Below are positions 41,898-50,229 of a stretch of DNA of 64,000 nt, piece after piece (position 1 is the first letter of the stretch; each line of letters opens with the position of its first letter). Source of the stretch: Aquamicrobium sp. LC103 (GTDB lineage: Bacteria > Pseudomonadota > Alphaproteobacteria > Rhizobiales > Rhizobiaceae); NCBI RefSeq assembly GCF_001014615.2, contig NZ_LBCQ02000004.1, forward strand, positions 124,001 through 188,000. Reading direction: 5' to 3'. The notes under the pieces were generated by a model. That model worked only from the letters and a program-made list of their open reading frames with translations, was not told the origin of the DNA and made no database searches. The position numbers and the translations under genes were made by a program.

Positions 41898-42523
41898 TGG
41901 ACAAGGAACTGTCGGAACTGCTGGCGACCATTCGGGAATGCCGCATCTGCAGGGATGCGGCATCGCGCAGGCCGCTGCCGCACGAGCCGCGGCCGGTGGT
42001 GGTGGCTTCCTCCGGCGCGAGGGTGCTCATCGCGGGGCAGGCGCCGGGGACGAGGGTGCATGCCACCGGCCTGCCCTTCAACGACCGTTCGGGCGACCGG
42101 CTGCGCGACTGGATGGAGGTCTCGCGCGACGAATTCTACGACCCGGGCAATTTCGCGATCGTGCCGATGGGCTTCTGCTTTCCCGGACAGGACGCCAAGG
42201 GCGGCGACCTGCCGCCGCGGCGCGAATGCGCGGGTGCGTGGCGCGCGCCGCTGATCGATCTCATGCCCCGGATCGAGCTGGTGCTCGCCGTCGGATCCTA
42301 TGCGCAGCAATGGCATCTCGGGAAAGAGCGGCGGGCGAGCCTGACCGAGACCGTCGCCGACTGGCACGCCATCCTCATGCGCAATTCCGCTCCGCGCGTT
42401 CTGCCCTTGCCGCACCCGTCCTGGCGCAACACGGGATGGCTCAAAAAGAATCCCTGGTTCGAACGGGAATTGCTTCCGGTCTTGAGAAACGAAATCCGAA
42501 TGCGGCTCGGCCGCCTTTCGTAG
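41897..42523 (+). CDS. Uracil-DNA glycosylase family protein
   Basis: A 208-residue protein with the uracil-DNA glycosylase superfamily fold. Motif 1 is seen as VLIAGQAPGTRVHATGLPFNDRSG (GQAPG at 47-51), and motif 2 as LPLPHPSWRN near residue 175. It has a Cys pair near the N terminus (ECRICRD) but not the full four-Cys pattern of Fe-S family 4 enzymes. The stop/start overlap TGATG couples it to the GST gene. Whether it removes uracil is not certain, as several members of this branch are untested. Confidence 0.85.
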   Translation: MDKELSELLATIRECRICRDAASRRPLPHEPRPVVVASSGARVLIAGQAPGTRVHATGLPFNDRSGDRLRDWMEVSRDEFYDPGNFAIVPMGFCFPGQDAKGGDLPPRRECAGAWRAPLIDLMPRIELVLAVGSYAQQWHLGKERRASLTETVADWHAILMRNSAPRVLPLPHPSWRNTGWLKKNPWFERELLPVLRNEIRMRLGRLS

Positions 42524-42581
42524 GGCTTGCGGCTCCGCTTGTGCTTTTGAATGAGAAAAATTTTCTTGTAAAGGCATTTGG

Positions 42582-42610
42582 TTCTAATCATCATGGCATG
42601 AAATTCTAAT
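42582..42610. promoter_or_regulatory. Direct repeats TTCTAAT upstream of Lrp gene
   Basis: TTCTAAT at 42582-42588 and 42604-42610, 22 bp apart (two helical turns), with the palindrome AGAAAA-A-TTTTCT at 42554-42566 further upstream, in the AT-rich gap before the Lrp-family gene. Possible autoregulatory sites. Confidence 0.3.
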
Positions 42611-42621
42611 GGAGTGCCAAG

Positions 42622-43113
42622 ATGGATCGCCTCGACCGCAAAATCCTCCGCCTGCTTCAGGAGGATGCGACGCTCGCCGTCGCCGACATCGCCAAGAAGG
42701 TGGGGCTTTCCACGACGCCTTGCTGGCGGCGCATCCAGAAGCTGGAGGAAGAGGGTGTCATCCAGCGCCGGGTGGCCGTGCTCGACCCGGTGAAGATCAA
42801 CACGCGCGTCAACGTGTTCGTCTCGATCCGCACCAATTCGCACAGCCACGAATGGCTGCGGCGCTTCTCGGAGGTCATCCAGGAATTCCCGGAAGTGGTG
42901 GAGTTCTACCGGATGAGCGGCGAGGTGGACTATCTGCTGCGTGTCGTCGTGCCGGACATCGCCGCCTACGACGCCTTCTACAAGCGGCTGATCGCCAGGA
43001 TCGAGATACGCGACGTCTCCTCCGCCTTCGCCATGGAGCAGATCAAGAACACGACGCAGCTTCCGCTCGACTATCTGGTGCTCGACAAGGAAAGCGGTGA
43101 ACGCGCCGCCTGA
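42622..43113 (+). CDS. Lrp/AsnC family transcriptional regulator
   Basis: A 163-residue feast/famine regulator. N-terminal HTH MDRLDRKILRLLQEDATLAVADIAKKVGLS, with the recognition helix TTPCWRRIQKLEEEGVIQ, then an RAM (ligand-binding) domain FYRMSGEVDYLLRVVVPDIAAYDAFYKRLI. ATG at 42622 follows GGAGTGCCAAG. It is typically autoregulated and responds to an amino acid. The next gene downstream is on the same strand but 199 nt away. Confidence 0.92.
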   Translation: MDRLDRKILRLLQEDATLAVADIAKKVGLSTTPCWRRIQKLEEEGVIQRRVAVLDPVKINTRVNVFVSIRTNSHSHEWLRRFSEVIQEFPEVVEFYRMSGEVDYLLRVVVPDIAAYDAFYKRLIARIEIRDVSSAFAMEQIKNTTQLPLDYLVLDKESGERAA

Positions 43114-43312
43114 GGTCGCCGGCGCGCCTGCTCCGGTGGCCTTCGGGCCTGACTGCAGAACCTGTCGAACAACCGGGCATGCCGGCCAGATGGTGCTGGT
43201 CAGTTGGATCAGGCGAGACGTATTGCCTGAACGGCGTTGCATATGTGGCCAGTTTGGCGAGTATCGTGCGGCAAGGATTCTTCCGACCTAAACGCCAAGC
43301 AGGTGCAAGCAC
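43114..43312. other. Intergenic region, no gene recognised
   Basis: 199 bases between the Lrp gene and the amidotransferase gene. I see no convincing hairpin with a T-tract or operator. It presumably holds the amidotransferase promoter. Confidence 0.4.
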
Positions 43313-44014
43313 ATGAAGCGCAAGCCGATGATCGCCGTGATCATGGATGAAAATACCAGCGCCGGCGGCAATTACTATCAGACGTCGAAGAACTACTTTT
43401 CTGCTGTCAGCCGTGCCGGGGGCGCGCCTTTCGGCATCCCCTATCTGCCGGAGCTCGTAGACCAGACGATCGAGCAATTCGATGGGTTCCTGAGCGTCGG
43501 CGGGCGGATAGAATTTCCCAGGCCCTGGTACGTTCACGGCGATCAGTCCCGATACCCGACGTCAGATCGCCTGTCCGTCGAGCTGGCGTTGATGGGAGGG
43601 TTTCTCGCGCGCAACAAGCCGGTGCTGGGCATCTGCAACGGCATGCAGATGCTCGCATGCCTGAACGGCTGCCGGATGGTTTCGGATGTGCACTCCTCGT
43701 GGCCGGACGCTCTCAACCACGATCAGGCCGACTTGCGGCACGAGGTGTTCATCCAGCCCGGCACGAGGATGGCAGATATTTTCGGGAACGAGACATTTAG
43801 CGCCAACACCTTTCACCGGGAGGCGATCGTCGAGGCATCGACAGACGTTGTCGTCACCGCCCGCGCGCCGGACGGGGTGATCGAAGGGGTCGAGATACCC
43901 TCGCAATCCTTTGCCATGGGCGTGCAGTGGCATCCGGAAAAATTGGCGGCCGAGGACCATGCGGGTCTTCGAATATTCGACGCATTCGTGGACGCCGCGC
44001 ACGTAAAATCATAG
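43313..44014 (+). CDS. Gamma-glutamyl-gamma-aminobutyrate hydrolase-like class I amidotransferase
   Basis: A 233-residue class I glutamine amidotransferase-like protein of the PuuD/YvdE group. The nucleophile Cys is in VLGICNGMQMLA, and the His-Glu pair in VQWHPEKLA. The N-terminal region (MIAVIMDENTSAGGNYYQTSKNYFSAVSRAGGAPFGIPYL) and oxyanion loop (SVGGRIEFPRPW) fit the family. PuuD cleaves gamma-glutamyl-GABA in putrescine breakdown. No other puu genes are here, so the substrate is provisional. Composition is slightly less GC-rich than neighbours. Confidence 0.87.
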   Translation: MKRKPMIAVIMDENTSAGGNYYQTSKNYFSAVSRAGGAPFGIPYLPELVDQTIEQFDGFLSVGGRIEFPRPWYVHGDQSRYPTSDRLSVELALMGGFLARNKPVLGICNGMQMLACLNGCRMVSDVHSSWPDALNHDQADLRHEVFIQPGTRMADIFGNETFSANTFHREAIVEASTDVVVTARAPDGVIEGVEIPSQSFAMGVQWHPEKLAAEDHAGLRIFDAFVDAAHVKS

Positions 44015-44053
44015 CCGGAAAGTGCGGCCATCCTGCAGGGCGCCGTGTGATTT

Positions 44054-44785
44054 TCAGTTCGCCGGTTTCCCTGAAACCTTGTTGGCGATCCCTTCGAGGC
44101 GCTGCTTCGTCTTTTCCGAGGTGAGGTCGCGTACCGCATCCTTGCCGACCCAGCGTCGGGTCTTGTCTTCCGAGCCCGCCAGTTCGCGCGCGAGGTCCAG
44201 CGCGGCGGCGTGAAGGGCGGGCGAGTTCTTGCCGGTCGCTCGCAGCGCCCAGTTGACCGCCTTCTTGACGAAATTGCGCGGATCGTCGGCGTGGCGCTCG
44301 ATCAGCGGCAGCATGGAAAGCAGCGTTTCCTCGGGCACCTTGTTTCTCGGAACATTCGCCCAGGCGATCATGGCGAACGCCGTGCGGCGCACGAATTCGC
44401 GCTCGTCGGCCGCGAATTCCCCGACGAGCTCGCGCCAGAAGGGCGTCGCGACGAACAGGTCCGAGACGCTGTCGACGATGTCCCAAGAGTTGAACTCGTC
44501 GGCCCAGCGCCTGCACTGGCCGATCGTCACCTTGCCCGGCTCGTCGGTCATGGCGGCAAGCACGCGCGCCTCGCGAAAGCCGCTTTCCCACAAGGCGAGC
44601 GCGCGTTCGTGGTCGCGCTTGACCACCTTGGACATGGCGCGCAGCTCGCCGTGCGGAATGCCGAGCGCGTTTTCCGCGTTGATGCCGTAGCGGGCGAGCC
44701 CTGCGCGGTTCTCCCCGGAGGCGAGCGCGTTCAGCCGGCCCAGAATTTCGTCGGCGGTGGAGGCGCGCGAGAGCGCTGCGGTCAC
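44054..44785 (-). CDS. DNA alkylation repair protein (AlkD-like HEAT repeat)
   Basis: A 243-residue all-helical protein of the DNA alkylation repair family. Visible motifs are NALGIPHGELRAMSKVVKRDHERALALWESG and the helical repeats EFVRRTAFAMIAWANVPR and PRNFVKKAVNWALRATGK. The GTG at 44785 is chosen because GGAGAGATGACGGC precedes it and the upstream frame overlaps the oxidoreductase gene. AlkD-type proteins excise positively charged alkylated bases, but several relatives lack shown activity. Its start is four bases after the previous gene's stop, so they are probably co-transcribed. Confidence 0.87.
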   Translation of the reverse strand: MTAALSRASTADEILGRLNALASGENRAGLARYGINAENALGIPHGELRAMSKVVKRDHERALALWESGFREARVLAAMTDEPGKVTIGQCRRWADEFNSWDIVDSVSDLFVATPFWRELVGEFAADEREFVRRTAFAMIAWANVPRNKVPEETLLSMLPLIERHADDPRNFVKKAVNWALRATGKNSPALHAAALDLARELAGSEDKTRRWVGKDAVRDLTSEKTKQRLEGIANKVSGKPAN

Positions 44786-44789
44786 GCCG

Positions 44790-45659
44790 TCATCTCTCCA
44801 GGCGCGCGAGCAGCGAAGACGTGTCCCAGCGCTTTCCGCCCATCTCCTGGACTTCCTTGTAGAACTGGTCGACGAGAGCGGCGACGGGAAGCCTGGCGCC
44901 GTTGCGGTCGGCTTCCTCGAGGCAGATACGCAGATCCTTGCGCATCCAGTCGACCGCGAAGCCGAAATCATACTTGCCGGCATTCATCGTCTTGTGGCGG
45001 TTCTCCATCTGCCACGAGCCGGCCGCGCCCTTGGAGATGACGTCGACGACCTTCTCGATGTCGAGGCCGGCCTTCTTGCCGAAATGGATGCCCTCGGCGA
45101 GGCCCTGGACGAGGCCGGCGATGCAGATCTGGTTGATCATCTTGGTGAGCTGGCCGGCGCCGGCCGGCCCCATCAGGCCGACCATGCGGGCAAAGGCGTC
45201 GATGACCGGCCCGGCCTTGTCGAAGGTCGCCTGCTCGCCGCCGCACATGACCGTGAGCACGCCGTTCTCGGCGCCGGCCTGGCCGCCGGAAACGGGCGCG
45301 TCGAGGAAGGAGAAGCCGCGCTCGCGGGCGGCCGCGTCGAGCTCGCGCGCCACCTCGGCGGAGGCGGTGGTGTTGTCGATGAAGATCGCGCCCTTCTTCA
45401 TGGCGGAGAAAGCGCCATCGGGGCCCAGCGTCACGGAACGCAGATCGTCGTCATTGCCGACGCAGGAGAAGACGAAGTCCTTGTCCCGCGCGGCCTCGGC
45501 CGGTGTCGGGGCGAAGCTTCCGCCGTGCTCCTTCGCCCATTTCCCGGCCTTTTCGGCGGTGCGGTTATAGACCGTGACGTCATGGCCGCCCTTGTTCTTC
45601 AGGTGGCCCGCCATCGGGTATCCCATTACGCCAAGTCCGATGAATGCGACCGATGCCAT
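44790..45659 (-). CDS. NAD(P)-dependent 3-hydroxyisobutyrate dehydrogenase-like enzyme
   Basis: A 289-residue beta-hydroxyacid dehydrogenase. N-terminal cofactor motif MASVAFIGLGVMGYPMAGHL, substrate-binding DAPVSGGQAGAENG, and catalytic lysine in GAGQLTKMINQ. Members include 3-hydroxyisobutyrate dehydrogenase (valine breakdown) and tartronate semialdehyde reductase. ATG at 45659 follows GCAAGGGAAGAGATC. Substrate not fixed. Confidence 0.88.
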   Translation of the reverse strand: MASVAFIGLGVMGYPMAGHLKNKGGHDVTVYNRTAEKAGKWAKEHGGSFAPTPAEAARDKDFVFSCVGNDDDLRSVTLGPDGAFSAMKKGAIFIDNTTASAEVARELDAAARERGFSFLDAPVSGGQAGAENGVLTVMCGGEQATFDKAGPVIDAFARMVGLMGPAGAGQLTKMINQICIAGLVQGLAEGIHFGKKAGLDIEKVVDVISKGAAGSWQMENRHKTMNAGKYDFGFAVDWMRKDLRICLEEADRNGARLPVAALVDQFYKEVQEMGGKRWDTSSLLARLER

Positions 45660-45771
45660 GATCTCTTCCCTTGCTCGCTGTGCGGATGTCGGTTCCGGTC
45701 TAAAGCAACATGGATGCGCATGGAATAGCGCTGGCCCTCGATATGGCAGAGCCAGCGGGAAAACCGCCGGA

Positions 45772-46590
45772 TCAGCGCTTCAGATGCTTGATGATGCGGC
45801 GCTCGATCCATTCGATGGCATGGCGCAGCGCCTCGACGATCATGAGATAGATGAGCGCCGCCCAGAGATAGGTCTGGAAATCGAAGGTGCGCGAATAGGC
45901 GCGCCGCGTCTCGCCCATGAGGTCGTAGACGGTGATGATCGCCACGATCGCCGAGGCCTTGATCATCAGGATGATCTCGTTGCCATAGGGCCGCAGGGCG
46001 ACGATCATGGCCTGCGGCAGGATGATCTCGCGGAAGGTTCGCAGCTTGTGCAGACCGAGCGAGGCCGCGCCCTCCCACTGGCCTCTCGGCACGCTTTCGA
46101 CCGCACCACGCAGGATCTCCGCCTGGTAGGCGGCGGTGTTGAGGGTGAAGGCGAGGATGGCGCAGTACCAGGCCTCGCGGAAGAAGGTCCACAGGCCGAG
46201 CGCCTCCAATTGTGGCCGGAAGGAGCCGAGGCCGTAATAGATCAGGAAGGCCTGCGCGAGGAGCGGCGTGCCGCGGAAGAAATAGACATAGGCGTAGGCC
46301 GGCCAGGCGAGCAGCCTGTTCTTCGACATGCGCGCATAGGCGATGGGGGCGGAAAGCAGCGCGCCCAGCGCGATGGAGATGGTGACGAGCTGGATCGTCA
46401 CGATCAGGCCGGAGAGGTAGTTCGGGGCGTAGCGCTCGAAGAGCTCCTGGTTCCACGACAAGGCGAGGAAGGCGATCAGTCCGAGGCCGAGGGCCGCCCA
46501 TATGCCGATGAGGACGGTGCCGACGATCCGCTGCCGGTTCCACGTGCGGGCCGGCGGCGGCGGCCTCTCGACGCTGGCAAGCTCGCTCAT
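45772..46590 (-). CDS. Polar amino acid ABC transporter permease (HisM type)
   Basis: A 272-residue inner-membrane permease of the HisM/GlnP family. It has the EAA loop RGQWEGAASLGLHKLRTFREIILPQAMIVALRP, and the helix YVYFFRGTPLLAQAFLIYYGLG. The start overlaps the HisQ-type permease stop by four bases. No ATP-binding gene lies in the cluster, so an ATPase from elsewhere must serve it. Confidence 0.92.
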   Translation of the reverse strand: MSELASVERPPPPARTWNRQRIVGTVLIGIWAALGLGLIAFLALSWNQELFERYAPNYLSGLIVTIQLVTISIALGALLSAPIAYARMSKNRLLAWPAYAYVYFFRGTPLLAQAFLIYYGLGSFRPQLEALGLWTFFREAWYCAILAFTLNTAAYQAEILRGAVESVPRGQWEGAASLGLHKLRTFREIILPQAMIVALRPYGNEIILMIKASAIVAIITVYDLMGETRRAYSRTFDFQTYLWAALIYLMIVEALRHAIEWIERRIIKHLKR

Positions 46591-47300
46591 CGCGCCAGCT
46601 CCGCCCGATGCGTCCGGCGTTCGATCGCGGTAAAGGCGACGGAGGAGATGAGCGCGAGAACGAGATAGAGCAGGCAGGCGACGCCGAAGAAGAGAAAGGC
46701 CTGATTGGTGACGCGCGCCGCGATGCCGGCCTGGCGGATGATGTCGGAAAGGCCGATCACCGAGACGAGGGCGGTGTCCTTGAGAAGGATGAGCCAGAGA
46801 TTGGAAAGGCCGGGCAGCGAGATGCGCACGAGCTGCGGCAGGATGACGAGCCGCATGGTCTGCCGCTTCGACAGGCCGATGGCGTAGCCGCCCTCATATT
46901 GCCCCGCCGGGATCGCGCGAAACGCCGAGAGAAAGACTTCGCTCGCATAGGAGGAGAAGACGACGCCGAGCGCCACCATGCCGGCGACGAAGGCGTTGAT
47001 CTCGATATTCGCGCCGGGACTGAAGAGCGCGACGACGCGCTGCAGGCCGAGCTGCGCGCCATAGAAGACGAGGAACAGCGTCAGCAGTTCGGGAAGGCCT
47101 CGGAAGATGGTGGTGTAGATGTTCGCCGCCAGCCGCAGGCTCGGTTCGGCCGACTGCTTGGCAAGAGCGATCACGAAGCCGGCAGCGAGGCCGAGCGGCA
47201 GGGTCGCGAGCGCGAGCGACACGGTCACCGCCATGCCCGACGCGATCTCGTCGCCCCAGCCCTGCGCCCCGAAACTGAGCAGCGTCATGTAATCGTTCAT
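46587..47300 (-). CDS. Polar amino acid ABC transporter permease (HisQ type)
   Basis: A 237-residue inner-membrane permease. The EAA loop is AGQYEGGYAIGLSKRQTMRLVILPQLVRISLPG, and the first helix region IASGMAVTVSLALATLPLGLAAGFVIALA is preserved, with the RGLPELLTLFLVFYG segment. ATG at 47300 follows GGAAGGATTCG; an upstream frame to 47357 is unlikely. Pairs with the following HisM-type permease. Confidence 0.92.
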   Translation of the reverse strand: MNDYMTLLSFGAQGWGDEIASGMAVTVSLALATLPLGLAAGFVIALAKQSAEPSLRLAANIYTTIFRGLPELLTLFLVFYGAQLGLQRVVALFSPGANIEINAFVAGMVALGVVFSSYASEVFLSAFRAIPAGQYEGGYAIGLSKRQTMRLVILPQLVRISLPGLSNLWLILLKDTALVSVIGLSDIIRQAGIAARVTNQAFLFFGVACLLYLVLALISSVAFTAIERRTHRAELAR

Positions 47301-47515
47301 CGAATCCTTCCGGCTTCGGTCGGTCGGAGAATTTCGACGGGCAACGCATCGCCGCAAACACGACAGAGGTCGTTTCCGCTCCTAGCCGGAAGCATTGCCG
47401 AAGGCCCGTCAAGCCACCCAAGGGGCGGGTCGACAAGGTGCGCGGCCCGCACCTCCCGCTTAGATGCGCCGGCGGGGCGCTGCGCACCCTGCCGGCGGCG
47501 ATGATTTCTCGCGTC
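47301..47515. other. Gap between binding-protein and permease genes, with a stem-loop
   Basis: 215 bases. A stem CGCCGGC (47467-47473) pairs with GCCGGCG (47491-47497), with further GGG/CCC pairing inside the loop, just after the binding-protein stop. There is no T-tract. It probably protects or separates the binding-protein message. Confidence 0.45.
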
Positions 47516-48274
47516 CTATTCGCCGTAGATATCGAACGGGAAGTATTTCTTGTTGATCTCGGCGTATTTGCCGTTTTCACGGATCGCGTCGAGCGCGGTG
47601 TTGAGACGGTCGCGCAGCTCGGTGTCGCCCTTGCGGATGGCGATGCCGATCTTGTCGTCACTGCTGACGGGCTCGCCCTTGAACTCGCAGCAGGCGCCGT
47701 CGGCGCCGTTGATCCAGTCATACTGGACGCCGAAATCGGCCAGCACGGCATCGACGCGGCCGTTGCCGAGGTCGGCCCAGGCCTCCAGTTGCGAGGGATA
47801 GGCCTTGAGGTCGGCGTCGGGGTAGGTCTTTTCGGCGAAGATCGCCGCGATCGTGCCTTCCTGGACGCCGATGGAGATGCTTCCGATCGAGGCCGGGTCG
47901 AGCTCGCTGTCCTTCGGCGCGACGAAGACCAGCGAGTTCACGTAGTAGGGGTTGGTGAAATCGACCTGCTGCAGCCTCTCGTCGGTGATCGACATGGAGG
48001 CGACGATGGCGTCGAAGCGGTTGGCCTGGAGCGCGGGGATGATGCCGTCCCAATCCTGGGTGACGAATTCGCACTCGGCCTTCATCTCCTCGCACAGCGC
48101 GCGGGCGATATCGACGTCGAAGCCCTCGAGCTTGCCGTCCGAGGTCAGGTTGTTGAAGGGCGGGTAGGCGCCCTCCGTGCCGATGCGCAGCTTGTCCTGC
48201 GCCTGGGCGGCTCCCACGGTCAGCGCGAGCGCCGCGGCCGAAAGAGCCAGTGTCATGCGAGCGGTGATACGCAT
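47516..48274 (-). CDS. Polar amino acid ABC transporter substrate-binding protein
   Basis: A 252-residue periplasmic binding protein of family 3. Signal peptide MRITARMTLALSAAALALTVGAAQAQ, then DKLRIGTEGAYPPFNNLTSDGKLEGFDVDIARALCEEM, the ligand-clamp opening of the family; the segment FDAIVASMSITDERLQQVDFTNPYY is also typical. The Cys pair in GACCEF is an extra feature. ATG at 48274 follows GAGAGGAACGAT. Likely lysine/arginine/ornithine or glutamine type; not fixed. Confidence 0.92.
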   Translation of the reverse strand: MRITARMTLALSAAALALTVGAAQAQDKLRIGTEGAYPPFNNLTSDGKLEGFDVDIARALCEEMKAECEFVTQDWDGIIPALQANRFDAIVASMSITDERLQQVDFTNPYYVNSLVFVAPKDSELDPASIGSISIGVQEGTIAAIFAEKTYPDADLKAYPSQLEAWADLGNGRVDAVLADFGVQYDWINGADGACCEFKGEPVSSDDKIGIAIRKGDTELRDRLNTALDAIRENGKYAEINKKYFPFDIYGE

Positions 48275-48432
48275 ATCGTTCCTCTCTGTTGCCTGTGAGG
48301 CTTCAGGTTTACCTCCTGAGCCAAGAACAAGTGCCGTCTGTCGTGCACCCTGAGGCCGATATTCCCATTCTTTCTTGTCGAAAAGCAATGGTGAAAGCGC
48401 CTCCTGGGGCGCCCCGAAACGCTTCCGCAACG

Positions 48433-48948
48433 TCAGTCGGAACCGCGCAAGCCCGCGGTTTTCTCCGCGAAATCGGCGATCGCCGAGATGTCGTCGAGAT
48501 CGAAGACCGGCACCGCCTCGCCGCTCACCGGAAAATCGCTGGCGACCGCCACGATCCGCGGGTCTGTCGCCGACAGGGGGACGGTGTCCTTCGCCTCGCG
48601 GCGGCGGGTTTCGATCTTCGCGTGCCCTTCGCGCTTGTAGCCTTCCACGATCACGAGATCGCAAGGCGAAAGCCGGCCGAGGATCTCGTCGAGCTTCGGC
48701 TCGTCGTCGCCATGGAGCTCGTGCATCAGCGCCCAGCGGCGGCCGGAGGCGATGGCGACCTCGCTCGCGCCCGCGAGCCGGTGGCGATGGGAATCCGTGC
48801 CTTGCCTGTCGATGTCGAAATCGTGATGCGCGTGCTTGACGGTCGAGACCTTCCAGCCGCGCCGGACGAGCTCGCCGACCAGACGTTCGGTGAGCGTCGT
48901 CTTGCCGGAATTCTTCCAGCCGGTGATGCCAAGGACGCGTTGCTTCAT
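48433..48948 (-). CDS. mobB: Molybdopterin-guanine dinucleotide biosynthesis protein B
   Basis: A 171-residue GTP-binding protein that aids attachment of GMP to molybdopterin. Walker A is GITGWKNSGKTTLTERLV, followed by TVKHAHHDFDIDRQGTDSHRHRLAGA, the family motif. ATG at 48948 overlaps the MFS stop by four bases (ATGA). MoaA lies 3 kb upstream, so molybdenum cofactor genes are partly grouped here. Confidence 0.92.
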   Translation of the reverse strand: MKQRVLGITGWKNSGKTTLTERLVGELVRRGWKVSTVKHAHHDFDIDRQGTDSHRHRLAGASEVAIASGRRWALMHELHGDDEPKLDEILGRLSPCDLVIVEGYKREGHAKIETRRREAKDTVPLSATDPRIVAVASDFPVSGEAVPVFDLDDISAIADFAEKTAGLRGSD

Positions 48949-50150
48949 ATGCTGCCTGCCCGGCGTGCCACATGGACAACGTACAAGGAGGCGAAGACCG
49001 CCAGCAACGATGAAATGAACATGACCCATAAAAGCGGCGTGGGGCCGCTGGTGGGGGAGAGGAGGGCGCCGGCCACCACCGAAAGTGCCGCGCCGCCGCC
49101 GATCTGCAGGGCGCCGCCGAGCCCCGACGCGCTGCCGGCCAGATGCGGCCGCACGCTGACGAGGCCGGCATTGGCATTGGGGAGGGTCATGCCGTTGCCG
49201 ACGCCGACCAGCGCGACCGGGCCGAAGACGGCGATCGCGTGATGGTAGCCGAAGGCGAAGAGGAGGAGCGATACCGCCATGCCGAGGGCCGCGACGATGT
49301 TGCCGGAGAGCATCATCGTGTTGATGCCCAGCCGCCGGGAATATCGGCCCGACAGGAAGTTTCCGAGCATGTAGCCGCAGGACAGGATCGCGAAATAGAG
49401 CCCGTATTCGGAAGGACGCAGGCCGAGGATCTGCGTGGCGACGTAAGGACCGCCGCCGAGGAAGGCGAAGAAGGTTCCCGACGCGAAGGCCGCCGTCGCC
49501 GTGTAGCCCCAGAAACGCCGCGACCGGAACAGCTCGGGATAGCTGCCGACCTGGGACAGCAGGCTCGCCGAACGGTTGTGGTTGGTCTCGCCCAGGTCGA
49601 GATAGACGATGACGAAGGAGAGCATGCCGCATACCAGGATCATGATGAAATTGGCGTGCCAGCCATAGAGCTCGTCGAGAAAGCCGCCGACGACCGGCGC
49701 GATCATCGGCACGAGCGCCATGCCCATGGTGATGTAGCCGATCTTGCTGGCGGCCTGGTCGGTGCCGACCGTGTCGCGGACGATGGCGCGCGACAAGACC
49801 ATGCCGGCGGCCGAGAAGGCCTGGAGCATGCGGGCAAGCAGCAGGAACTCGACCGTCGGCGCGTAGAGCGCGCCGAGCGAGCCGAGGAGAAAGATGCCGA
49901 AGCAGGAGAGCATGACCGGGCGGCGGCCGAACCGGTCGGAGGCCGGGCCGATGGCAAGCTGGAGCAGGGCCGTGGCGGCGAGATAGAGCGAGACGGCAAG
50001 CTGCATGACGCCGTAGTCGACGTCGAAATGACGCGCCATTCCCGGAAGCGACGGCAGGAACACGTTCATCGCCAACGTGCCGGTGGCGGTCGCGATGACC
50101 AGCGTCAGTATGTGCGGCGGCGTCAGGCGGTGGGAAAGGCGATCGGACAT
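48945..50150 (-). CDS. Bcr/CflA-type multidrug efflux MFS transporter
   Basis: A 401-residue 12-helix transporter. The motif A-like DRFGRRPVMLSCFGIFLLGS after helix 2 and the N-terminal TLAMNVFLPSLPGMARHFDVDYGVMQLAVSLYLAATALLQLAIGP are typical of drug-resistance Bcr/CflA proteins, as is ARMLQAFSAAGMVLSRAIVRD. ATG at 50150 is preferred to the TTG just upstream. Overlaps mobB by four bases. Substrate unknown. Confidence 0.9.
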   Translation of the reverse strand: MSDRLSHRLTPPHILTLVIATATGTLAMNVFLPSLPGMARHFDVDYGVMQLAVSLYLAATALLQLAIGPASDRFGRRPVMLSCFGIFLLGSLGALYAPTVEFLLLARMLQAFSAAGMVLSRAIVRDTVGTDQAASKIGYITMGMALVPMIAPVVGGFLDELYGWHANFIMILVCGMLSFVIVYLDLGETNHNRSASLLSQVGSYPELFRSRRFWGYTATAAFASGTFFAFLGGGPYVATQILGLRPSEYGLYFAILSCGYMLGNFLSGRYSRRLGINTMMLSGNIVAALGMAVSLLLFAFGYHHAIAVFGPVALVGVGNGMTLPNANAGLVSVRPHLAGSASGLGGALQIGGGAALSVVAGALLSPTSGPTPLLWVMFISSLLAVFASLYVVHVARRAGSI

Positions 50151-50229
50151 CAAACTTCCAGGTGAATCAGCATGTTGTGAAACCTATCTCGATTACCGCT
50201 CGAATTCTCCTGGTCAGGCCGCGACGGGC

